In this document: positions 1 to 10,109 of the stretch, one piece after another
Position numbering within the stretch: position 1 is the first letter of the stretch
Layout of the letters: every line of letters begins with the position of its first letter
Source of the DNA: Apostichopus japonicus
Lineage: Eukaryota > Echinodermata > Holothuroidea > Aspidochirotida > Stichopodidae
NCBI RefSeq assembly: GCF_037975245.1
Contig: NC_092576.1
Coordinates: forward strand, 19,430,111 to 19,494,110
Length of the DNA: 64,000 nucleotides
Reading direction: 5' to 3'
Notes under the pieces: model-generated
Told to the model about the DNA's origin: nothing
The model's database searches: none
What the model saw: only the letters and a program-made list of their open reading frames with translations
Position numbers and translations under genes: made by a program

Positions 1-250
1 CTATTTGCAAAGGCAGTTATCTCTCCATTAGGAATATTGGTCGCATACATCATAACATTACTGAAGAAACATGTGCATTGCTTGTCCAGACAATTGTAAC
101 CTCAAAATTAGATATATAACTGTAATTCTCTTCTGCAGTCTGTGCAACCATCGCTTATTGATAGCTTCCAACGCGTACAAAACTCAGCAGACGGCCTGAT
201 TACTAGTGCTCTACTAGAAGGGTCTACTAGAATGATTCTGAGATGGCCAG
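1..250 (+). mobile_element. LINE relic (CR1/L2-like reverse transcriptase C-terminal part)
   Basis: Conceptual translation of the first 110 bases reads RNIGRIHHNITEETCALLVQ, followed by TIVTSKLD. After a frame change near base 118 it reads CNSLLQSVQPSLIDSFQRVQ. This is the thumb-region pattern of CR1/L2-type LINE reverse transcriptases (family pattern: VTSRLDYCNSLL, then LQRVQN). The reading is broken by stops around 116-122 and loses similarity after about 230. The window start cuts it on the 5' side. It is a dead copy with no further recognisable domain. Confidence 0.6.
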
Positions 251-877
251 TCCTTTGGTATGGTTGTTCAATGCATGCTACTAACCTGGAGTTTTTGTTA
301 TGTTTGAAATCTCTATTCAGTTAACAAATCATGCATCTCTTAGTTGAGTTTTATTGAAACACGATACCGTTTGTTATCTAAGACATTTTAAAGCTTTCGG
401 AGACCTTCTCCAAGGCTTTAGGTTAGAACGATTGCAGTTAATGGGAAAAGAGTAGTGGTTAGTGTAGTCTTTCTATGACAATACTGGTCTTTTTGAAAAA
501 ATTCCAAATAGGTCATAATAATTAGTGTTACTATGTATTAGGAAATCCTGATCTTTCTACTTTGGAGCGTTACCATAGTTACTGGGGTGGTCCCAATATG
601 GCCATCTTTTCGGGGTTCCACCGCTAGGGTGTCCCCTTCCCAAAGTTGATTGAAACTCCTAGGTGTGGCACTTCTCCGAGTGGTAAGGGGATAAGTTTGA
701 ATAAAAAGGCCAAACATCCAGCACAGAGTGTCAGTAGCATGCGCCATGAAGGCATTTAATGCCCCCACCACCCCCACGCCTCTGAACCGCCAAAATAATC
801 TCAGATTCATATTCAGCGCCCCAAGTAGCACCAGGTGAGATGTTATTCGTTCGTTCTGGAAACACCAAATTTAGGGT
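251..877. other. Intergenic, no gene seen
   Basis: Short overlapping open frames on both strands have no recognisable domain or exon structure. I see only CT-rich patches near 600-690 and 760-790. Confidence 0.5.
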
Positions 878-1227
878 CCCTGCCCCCTCCCAGTGGTTTT
901 TTGCCCCTAAAGACCCCACACAAAACCCAATTCCAAAATAAACTTCAGATTCGTGATCAGCATGTCGAGAACTACCAGAAAAGATACACATTGCCCGTCT
1001 TTGCGACAAAAAATATTTTCACCCCAAAAAACCGTAAGGAGTACCCCTTGCAGTTTTTGCCAAAATTGCCCAAAAAATGGATTTCTTCAAAATGAAGTCA
1101 CATGATGTTATCCATGCCAAGGATCCCAAATCTGCAACTCTCAGGTCCATATCTGCTTCCGTTCAGGAGATACGTGGTCCCAGAGGACCCGATAGAAATA
1201 TGTGCTCTTCATACGTGCAAAAGTTGG
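878..1227 (+). repeat. Direct repeat, copy 1 (about 350 bp)
   Basis: This stretch matches 1957-2309 in the same orientation, about 1,081 bp away, with scattered substitutions. Shared landmarks are a run reading AAATAAACTTCAGATT, TTTTCACCCCAAAAAACC and GAGGACCCGATAGAAATATG. The pair could be long terminal repeats of a decayed element or a simple segmental repeat. No TG...CA termini or primer-binding site could be fixed. Confidence 0.75.
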
Positions 1228-1956
1228 AAAACTCCCTCTTGTCAACCCCCACCCCCCTCCTGTCCTCTCTGAAGTACCCATCAAAATTATATTTTGATGT
1301 GGAGTAGGAGAAACCCTCGTCATTGTCATACACCAATTTCGTGTAATTATCTGACCGGAAAAGGCCTTTTGTCTATATGATTTCTATCTGTGCCAAAAAA
1401 AGGTGTTTTTGCCTTGAAAAGTTTTAAAAAGTACCTCTTTTTGGTACCCCGTCCTTTCCACTGAGGGTATGTGAAAGGGCTAATTTTTTGTTATGTGGGA
1501 GACGAGAGTCCTAGGGACGTGTAGACAACTCATACGGTAGCATTTATTATTGGGAAGGGGGTATAGTCTATATGTTTTGGAGGCCCCCTCAAAAATAGTC
1601 GTTTTTCACCGGTAGTAGCTACTGTACCCTATACAAGGACCCCTGCGCCTACGTCAACATTTGATTAGTTTTTTTACCCGAACTTAAATCAGGCCAAGTT
1701 ATCAGTAGTGAGTAGTAGACACACGTAGGTGGGTGTACTGCCAATTTCAAGTCCGAGGCTACTTGTCTCCTAAATGTCAGCTTTTTACCACATGTCCACA
1801 TTATTTGTCCCCTTTGAAGGGGCCTAGCTCTTGCAGGGCGCGTGTGAAGCGTCAACTATGTCTTGAAACTGTAAGCATGATTTCCCCTAACCCTAATATG
1901 CAACTCCTCTCTGCATAGCCCCTTACCTTGTTTGTTTTTGGGGACACCCACTTGGG
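1228..1956. other. Interior between the two direct repeats
   Basis: About 730 bp without a credible coding region. The longest frames (about 60-70 codons) show no domain. Confidence 0.45.
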
Positions 1957-2309
1957 CCTGTGCCCCCATCCCTAGGTTTTTGGCCCCTACGCCCCCCACA
2001 CAACACCCAATCCCAAAATAAACTTCAGATTTGTAATCAGCTTGTCAAGAACAACTAGAAAAGATACACATTGCCCGTCTTAGCGACAACAATTATTTTC
2101 ACCCCAAAAAACCATAAGGGGTGTACCCCTTGCAGTTTTTGCCAAACTTGCCAAAAAAATGGATTTCGTCAAAATGACGTCACATGGGAATATCGATGCC
2201 CAGGATCCCAAATCTGCAACTCTCAGGTCCATATCTGCTTCAGTACAGGAGATACTTGGTCCCAGAGGACCCGATAGAAATATGTGTACTTTATAAGTGC
2301 AAAAGTTGG
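1957..2309 (+). repeat. Direct repeat, copy 2 (about 350 bp)
   Basis: Partner of 878-1227. The two copies diverge abruptly after a shared GTGCAAAAGTTGG at 1227 and 2309, so the right-hand border is sharp. Confidence 0.75.
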
Positions 2310-3104
2310 TAATAGGGATCACAGGTCCCGGTTGTCCATTTTTAGGTACCGGTCGTCCTTTGGTCTATATTAGGGTTTTGATACTTTGTACCAATGAAAT
2401 ATAAAAAGTAAATATGACAATATCATTGAGATCATATTTGAGTATAAAAATAACCCAACATGATCATTTACAGGTCATTTGTCAATGGAGTAACAGTAAC
2501 AAAATGCAACCTAGACTGGTAGCTGTTGGTTTTAACAATTTACAATAAGTGGCCCTTCGAGTAGAATTTATGCAATGGTTTGAGATGCAGTAACTATTTA
2601 ATAATAACTATTCAAAGCATTCCCAGAACTCCTGTCAGTTATACTTATAGGATTAGTTCAGGTGTCACAATGTTTATCTTATATGAAAGAGGACATTAAA
2701 AGAACCCAATAGTGAAGAAAGTATTCCAATTCATTTTCTGCTTAGGAGTTTCTATCTGATTGTGTAGATTAAAGTTCTATCTGATTGTGTAGAAACTGCT
2801 GAAATCAGACTAGCTGTGATGTCATATCCTCACATACCTGAAAAGTCTTATTTGATTAAATTTGATCAAGTTATTTTATTAAGTTAAAAGTTATTTTATT
2901 AAAATACTTTGTACGATTTTATGACTTTTTTTTACTTTTTCTTGGTCCAAATCTTGTGAACCAACAGTTTTTCTGGACCAAATTTTGATAATGCCATTGG
3001 GCTCTTGTATTATCATATACTTTAGTATAAGAATTACTGAATGGTACCTGACCATGTGTGATACTATGAATATTCAGTAGAGACAGTGTCATATTGTATC
3101 AACT
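2310..3104. other. Intergenic AT-rich DNA
   Basis: No gene, RNA or clear repeat unit was seen. A 17-base phrase, TTCTATCTGATTGTGTA, is locally duplicated near 2749 and 2773. Confidence 0.45.
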
Positions 3105-3189
3105 GAAGTTGGTATGATGATAATATTGGGTGATGACATATACAACACATTTGAGTTCCTTTCATCAATAGACCCTAGTGCCCATTGGG
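3105..3189 (+). repeat. Left member of an 85-bp inverted pair
   Basis: Starts GAAGTTGGTATGATGATAA and ends near TAGTGCCCATTGG. The reverse complement of 6961-7046 shows the same order of landmarks with scattered changes. The pair encloses 3.8 kb that contains the minisatellite and foldback arrays, so the two could be remnants of terminal inverted repeats. Confidence 0.55.
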
Positions 3190-3794
3190 CCATTGTTATA
3201 AATCTTTTGTACAGTTTCAGAAACTTTAATGTCCATTGTGACTACTGTCACATATATCAGCTGTACAATTAATATCTTATTAGACTAGCCTCCGTCACTA
3301 ATGGGGAGTGGGTGGTGTATTTTATAGGCACTGATCACCCAATCCTTGACCGAGAGGTGTTCATCTGCCATCTGGATGCCCGAACTGTTCTGAATCTCAG
3401 GATGCTTTCAGTTTAGGTCATGTATAGTGCACACCTCCCACCGCACCGCTTATGTGCGTTTCTGGTGTGAGGGGGCCAGCGACCCCCCACCCGTCAGTAG
3501 TTCCTAAGCTGCTGTGAACCACTGTTAGGCCCATGTTGATTTCTCTTATAGTGCTGCACAGCCTATATTAGCTCTTGAGTTATCTTCATGGGCTATTGTT
3601 CACGATACCTTTTTTTTAAAAACTGGATTTATGGTGCATTGTTAAGTGATTTATTTGCTTTTCATTTACATTACAATTGTTATTTTGCACAAATTTTATT
3701 CAAAGTGTTTTTCAAATGTCAATGGCTACTTTCAAATAGGATGTCTATTGTGCCAGTACTAAATAATGTGCAATATATGTGTTTGTATTGTTGT
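3190..3794. other. Intergenic, no gene seen
   Basis: AT-rich, with a short GC-richer patch at 3420-3520. Nothing recognisable. Confidence 0.4.
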
Positions 3795-4455
3795 CCCGAC
3801 TAGACAATACCAGTTTGCATAGATTATACCAGGACAAGACAAGGACTGGACAATATCAACATAAAGGTCTTGTTCTGGTATTTTCCAGTGCTTGTCTTGT
3901 CTTGTCTGCTGGTATTGTCTGTGCAAACTGGTATCGTCCTGTTATCGTTCAATCCTGGTATTGTCTAGTCCTTGTCCTGGTATTGTCCAGTCCTTGTCCT
4001 GGTATTGTCTAGTCTTTGTCCTGGTAGTGTCCAGTCCTTGTCCTGGATTGTCTAGTCTTTGTTCTGTTTTAGTCTAGTCTTTGTCCTGGTATTGTCTAGT
4101 CCTTGTCCTGGTATTGTCTAGTCTTTGTCCTGGTATTGTCTAGTCTTTGTCCTGGTATTGTCTAGTCCTTGTCCTGGCATTGTCTAGTCTTTGTCCTGGT
4201 ATTGTCTAGTCCTTGTCCTGGTATTGTCTAGTCCTTGTCCTGGTATTGTCTAGTCTTTGTCCTGGTATTGTCTAGTCCTTGTCCTGGTATTGTCTAGTCT
4301 TTGTCCTGGTATTGTCTAGTCCTTGTCCTGGTATTGTCTAGTCCTAGTCATGGTATTGTCTAGTCTTTGTCCTGGTATTGTTTAGTCTTTGTCCTGGTAT
4401 TGTCTAGTCCTTGTCCTGGTATTGTTTAGTCTTTGTCCTGGTATTGTCTAGTCCT
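3795..4455 (+). repeat. 22-bp minisatellite with a short inverted leader
   Basis: From about 3950 to 4455 the unit TCCTGGTATTGTCTAGTC plus CTTG (22 bp, CTTG or TTTG ending) is repeated over 20 times with few variants. The stretch 3795-3865 carries the same unit in the opposite orientation (ACCAGGACAAGACAAGGACT), so the array is a lopsided foldback. Open frames in it are a by-product of the repeat. Confidence 0.85.
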
Positions 4456-4526
4456 TGTCTTCTCATGGTCTTGAACCTTTTTTTCTCATTTGACTTGTTG
4501 CTGTAAATGCAATAGCTTCTTTGTTT

Positions 4527-5150
4527 TAATTGAAGTGTTTGTCTTGTCATTGTACCTTCCATTGTACTGTTTTCTCTTTACATTGCTTTGCTGTAAATAC
4601 AAAAGCTTCCCCCTGTCCCTGCATGTACAAAGCTAAAACTAACACGGCTTGTAAATACACTGTCTTGTTGCCGTGGAGATCACCTCCCTACCAGTAGATT
4701 AGATTTTTTCTTTCTTTCTTTTTTTCTTTTAATTAAACTGTTTGTCTTGTCATTGTACCTTCCATTGTACTGTTTTCTCTTTACATTGCTTTGCTGTAAA
4801 TACAAAAGCTTCCCCCTGTCCCTGCATGTACAAAGCTAAAACTAACACGGCTTGTAAATACACCGTCTTGTTGCCGTGGAGATCACCTCCCTACCAGTAG
4901 TTTAGATTTTTTTTATTTCTTTCTTTTTCTATTTTAATTAAAGTGTTTGTCTTGTCATTGTACCTGCTACCATTGTACTGTTTTCTCATTACATTACTTT
5001 GCTGACATAAATACAGTAGCTTCTCCCTGTCCCTGCATGTACAAAGCTAAAACTAACACAGCTTGTAAATACACCGTCTTGTTGCCGTGGAGATCAACTC
5101 CCTGCCAGTAGTTTAGATTTTGTCTTTCTTTTTCCTTTTTCTTCTTGATT
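4527..5150 (+). repeat. Three tandem copies of a roughly 203-bp unit
   Basis: Units begin near 4527, 4729 and 4932 with TTTAATTRAAGTGTTTGTC-like sequence. They share AAAGCTAAAACTAACACGGC and TTGTTGCCGTGGAGATCA, and each ends in a T/C-rich tract. Copies 1 and 2 are more alike than copy 3. No coding potential was seen. Confidence 0.8.
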
Positions 5151-5406
5151 TACAGATCCCAGTGATGTGTATTCCTTGTCACTCTCTTTGTCCTATGGGG
5201 GTTCACCTACCCTCTTACTGAATAGTTGATTGATAGTTAAACCAACATTGGACAAAATTAAAGCGAGAGAAGACAGGAAGGGAATATACTTTACTGAGAT
5301 GTGTAGCCACTGTCAGCCATCATAACTTTGTCAATAGTTTGTCAATGAGTTGAGCTGTATTATCCAACTGCTACCTCACTGCCTCTTTGCTTGTTAATTC
5401 GCTATA

Positions 5407-5465
5407 ACGGCACATGACAGTATGCATACAGGCATATTAGCTGTATCCATACTGTCATGTGCCGT
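5407..5465 (+). other. Perfect 18-bp hairpin with extended stem
   Basis: ACGGCACATGACAGTATG is followed by its exact reverse complement ending at 5465. Inside lie one C/C mismatch, a further 6-bp stem (ATACAG/CTGTAT) and a loop of about 9 nt. The 59-nt imperfect hairpin has the size and shape of a microRNA precursor, but it could equally be a tiny inverted-repeat transposon scar. No known microRNA seed was recognised. Confidence 0.6.
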
Positions 5466-6222
5466 AGAAACTTCCAACTGCATTACACTCCAAGTCATAG
5501 AGATTTGTGTTTTTTTATCTTTAATTGGATAATTAACCTTTTAATTAGGGGTAATTTTTGTTATGTTATGTGCCAATTGTAGGGGGAAGGGGGTTATTTG
5601 ATTTAGAGCAATGATTGTCTGTTTTATTATGTATGTGGATCTTAATGTGTATTTCTATGTACTTCTCAGGGTGTCTGTGCTCAGGGTTCTGTGTTGTTTT
5701 TTGTTTACTAATTATTTCAATAATGATGCATTTAATTTAATTCTAATAGTTTTTATGAATTTAAATTTGTACAGATTAATGAATTTGAATTGTAAATTAT
5801 TGAAATAAATAGAAAAGAAGAAAGAAATAAGGTCTTTAGTCTTATGTTGGAGTCATTTTGTTCTGCACATAATTTCACAGTGCTGCTTAAGTATTTCTTT
5901 GTTTTTCCTCAGCTTTAACTATGTTGTTGTATTTATAGCAGAATTTCCATAACTGAGCAACAGTTTAGGCTATTCAGTTCAAATTTTCAGAGAACCTCTG
6001 TTGAAAAATTTGCCATTAATGCATGAAGCCAGATATTGATTACCATGAATTGTTAATAAGTAATGGTCATATCTCTAGCTTGTCAAATAAAATGTTAATT
6101 AATTTAGTACTTAGAGAAAAAAACTGGCTTCATATGCACATCAGAGACAAAATTTTGCATGCCCAATGTAAGTTTGAGGAACTATATGGGCTCCCATGCT
6201 TCTCATTGTAGCACCCTCACTA
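5466..6222. other. AT-rich intergenic DNA
   Basis: No gene was seen. An A-rich tail-like stretch (AAATAAATAGAAAAGAAGAA, about 5803-5830) could be the 3' end of an old retroelement, but no coding remnant lies upstream. Confidence 0.35.
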
Positions 6223-6232
6223 GGTTCCAGCG

Positions 6233-6946
6233 TGACGGGACAAATACCCCCTAGACAATTACCCACTGGACATTTACCCCCCGGAGAATCCCCCAGGATA
6301 ACTACCACCCCGACAGATACCCACCAGACAATTACCCCAGAGGACAAAAACCCCCCGGAAAGCTACACACCTGGACAACTACCTCATCGGACGAATACCC
6401 CCTAGGGTCGTTGTGTGCACTGGCCCTTTAGACGCAGGAGGGGGATGGGGTGAGGCATGGCTATTAGGGCTATGAAAGAAAAAGAATAACAATCTGATAT
6501 ATCAGAATAATAATCTGATATGTCAGATTAAGAAAATTATCTCTCATGGCCCTAATGGGCTTTCATACTACGGGGTTCACCAGCTAAAGGTCTGCTTGGT
6601 TCACGGGGAGAGGGGTACTGGGGCGTATTCTGGTTTAGTTCAGGTAGCAACATGGGTGTGGTATCTGTGCCGGTGTATTCATGTGGATGGAGTTTTCCCG
6701 GAGGTAATTGCCGGAGGGTGGGGTTATTGCCCTCAGCGGTAATTGTCATGGGGGTACTTGTCCGGGGAAATTGTCTGGGGGTACTTATCCTGGGGGTATT
6801 TGTCCTTGGGGTGTATGTCCAGGGGTAGTCGTTCCCAGAGGTATTCCTTTTCGGAGGTTTTGTCTGGGGCTGATTGTCAGGGGGGTACTTGTCCTGGGGG
6901 TATGAGTCTGGGTGGTATATGTACGGGGGGTAGTTGTCCGGCAACC
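6233..6946. repeat. Foldback array of a 15-bp GGACAANTACCCCC-type unit
   Basis: At 6233-6410 about a dozen degenerate copies of GGACAANTACCCCCN run in plus orientation. At about 6625-6946 the same unit runs in minus orientation, and about 200 bp lie between. The 15-bp period is a multiple of three, so it leaves long open frames (for example on the minus strand 6552-6944) that are not genes. The structure resembles a foldback-type non-autonomous DNA element. Confidence 0.7.
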
Positions 6947-6960
6947 ATATGTCTCATGCA

Positions 6961-7046
6961 TTTCAATGGGCACTATAGTTCCTTGTTTTAAGTAAAATAA
7001 GTGTGTTGCATATGTCATCACCCAATGTTATCATCATACCAACTTC
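6961..7046 (-). repeat. Right member of an 85-bp inverted pair
   Basis: Reverse complement of the 3105-3189 sequence with scattered changes. See that entry. Confidence 0.55.
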
Positions 7047-9450
7047 GTATCAACTCTTTTAAATATGCCTTTGGTCATGTTACATATGAGTAACTCCAAT
7101 GATCAAGTAAATGCTAACACAACAGAAATGGAACTATCCAAAGTTGAGTCCAGAAAAAAAGTTGGCTCGAAAGGATTTGGGACCAAAACATCCTAACCAA
7201 AAATGGCAGAACAAATGGGTCTAGAATATTACAGGGACTCAGCCAGAAATGGAAATGTGGTGGGAGAGGAACAGAATTTTAAAAGGGCATTTATCATAAA
7301 GGGAGCATTATAACGCTTATCAGAGCTCCATGATGTACAAAAAAATGTTTGCCCAAAATGACTCCCACATGGCGAGAAAAAAGACTACTATAAGAGTTTT
7401 GTATTACGTACAGTAGCAGACAAATTTTCAGGGGGAAGAGTGAGAAGGGTCACTTAGTATCATCCAACGTGAAAAGGAGCTTTAATGATTTCCCCTGCTT
7501 TTAGTTGAATTTTACTTTTAGGGGTACTCACAGGGGGGTGGAGAGATTGCTCCCCCACCCACCTGCCCCCTGGCTACATCCCTGTGAAACTGCTCGTTTG
7601 CTTTAAACGAGTAAAAATTTGATAGTTTTTTTTTAAATGGTTTTGCTTCAAGCGGGCCACCAGGCTATCTGCCCTTTCTCACCGGATTTACTGGATAAAC
7701 AAAGCAAGACCATCTATTACTGCATCCTGCAACTGGTTTAAAACACTTTGCTGACACTGCTTGTAAAATTTAACATATATATGAATAAATCTATATATGA
7801 CTATTTTGAATGATGCAGAACAATGCTGGTTATACGGTAGGTGGCAAGCTTTCCACATATTTTACACAGTGATGTGTATATCACTTGCGGCAAGTAAACT
7901 ATACAGTAATTGTTTGAAATTTGTTACAGAGGGTAGAGCCAGCAGTTGAGGTATAAAACACACATGTAGAGAAACCGCAGCCAATTAGTCACTCCACAAT
8001 TTTGTATCTTTTAGCCAAAGTGGAAAACATCATTGAGTTCTTGACTGTTTGATTCAATAGTATCTTAAGTTAACAACACAGTGGGCATTGTGCAGACAGC
8101 TGGTTGAATCAGTTTGCCATTATCATGCTTCCTTTATGATGAAACATATATATGAAAGGAGAAACAAAAGCAGATAGAAAATGCAGGAATGGTATTGCCT
8201 GATTTGATGTTCCTACGAAATTTTTCTCAGTACGAATTATTGCTACACTTATCACGGCAATGAACATACCAATCATCTTTTGTATGTATTGCTTACTTCA
8301 GCCCTTCTGTAATGATTAAATATTATATTAAACATGAAAAAAACATATGAAATTCCTAGCAAACCACAATTCTAATTGTTGATTTTAGTTCACTATGACC
8401 ATCCTTCTAGTACTACTGTAGTGTTGCATCATAAATTTGAGAAGGGGTGTCACACTAACAACCTTCTCTTGTAATGTAAACAAAGTCACGGCTAACTACA
8501 GAATGTTTTAGTCATTTACTCTTTACCTTCACTAATAATAATATAAGTATTTAATTTAAGGGTTATACAGCCTAGTTATTATAGGCCTAAGCTACCGTAA
8601 GTTTTGTAACCAACGTAACTTGTAAGTTAGTTAGGCTAGGCCTACACGTTAGTTGGAGTTAGGGAGTTCTTGTACACACAGCTAGGTCTACGCAACTTAG
8701 ACATATGTTTTATGTACAATTTCACCCAATTCAATTGTCAGTGATCACTTGTTTTGGCTATAATTTTATGATCTTGAGACGGTTACAGTACGTAGTGTCA
8801 CATTTTAAGACTTCGAGATCGACGGTAAGAAACGTGATGTTGAATGCACACCAGCTGATGTGTGTTATTGTTGTTGTTATTTCTTATCGTAAGTTCTATT
8901 GCTGTGGGTGCACATAAGAACTAAAAAGTACATTTAGTGTCAGCCGGAAAGGCTTACCTCGTTGTGAAAGTTTTGTTGAGAAAAGGGACATATTTTACGA
9001 AATAATGTAGTACGTTATGAAAGATGTCAGAGGAACTAAATAATAAACAGATACGAAGAGTTATAAAATAGGGAAACTGTTAAAACTGTGTAAAATAAGA
9101 TATTTACGTATAGAGAAATATACGTAAAGTTTTTGTTTTTAAAACAGTTGGATGAAAAAAATGGACGATGTTTTCCTTTGATTGTTAGCCGGAATTGTTG
9201 GAAACGATAACTTTTGCCGAATATGCTTGAAAGAAGTACAAACGAAGTCGAAAATACATGCATTTTGAATGTGCATTGGCAACGACCAAACCATTATGTG
9301 CGAAAGCATCAAATGGACCAAAAAGTTACAAGCGTATTAGATGCTCTCTATGGCGAAAAAACACCAAAAGGACCATCGCACTAGGTGGAGAGAGAGTAGG
9401 TTGGCGTCTATCTTGGCGCAGAGTGCTCTATGTCCATTGGACAGAGCGGA
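7047..9450. other. Intergenic, no gene seen
   Basis: About 2.4 kb of AT-rich sequence without a supported exon, RNA or repeat array. At 7561-7583 a phrase reading GGCTACATCCCTGTG looks like one end of a degraded DNA transposon, but no partner end was found. Confidence 0.4.
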
Positions 9451-9664
<214 letters not shown>

Positions 9665-10024
9665 GCGGGGGTTGTAGTTATGGGTAAATCGTCATTTAAA
9701 TATCCATTATACTAATATCATTAATATTAAAAAAAAGATAGGAAGAACGCCATCAATTTTTGTGCTGTTTACCTTACTGTAAATTTCCTCTTTTGCAGTG
9801 TTCTTCTTTTTCCTTTTTACTCTGCTCAGTGAACTTTCAAAAGCTGAACAAAACTACTGAGTCAAACATACAACATTATTGATACTTAAGGCAGCCACAA
9901 TAACGTTTCCTCAAACTGAATATTCAGTTTGAAAAGTGGATATTATCACCAGAATAGACAAATACATTACCACTATATAGTTTCTTTTCAATCGTACTTT
10001 GAAATAACGATAACATACCACGGC

Positions 10025-10032
10025 TTTATATA
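10025..10032 (+). promoter_or_regulatory. Candidate TATA box of gene A
   Basis: TTTATATA lies 78-85 bp before the start codon of gene A, within a stretch conserved in blocks B and P. The equivalent positions there read TGTATTTAG and TGAATATAA, so the TATA match is best in A. Inferred from position only. Confidence 0.4.
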
Positions 10033-10109
10033 GCATTCCTATAACACATTCGAAGCGTAAGCATTCTCACCAGGTGGCAGGTTTTACTAAGCGGAAGACA
10101 TTATTCATT

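Noticed and set aside
3950-4455. CRISPR-like regular repeats
   Set aside because: Units are contiguous without unique spacers, in a eukaryotic context.
6552-6944. Proline/tyrosine-rich frame of 130 codons
   Set aside because: Product of the 15-bp foldback array. Both strands are open and there is no start context or splice signal.
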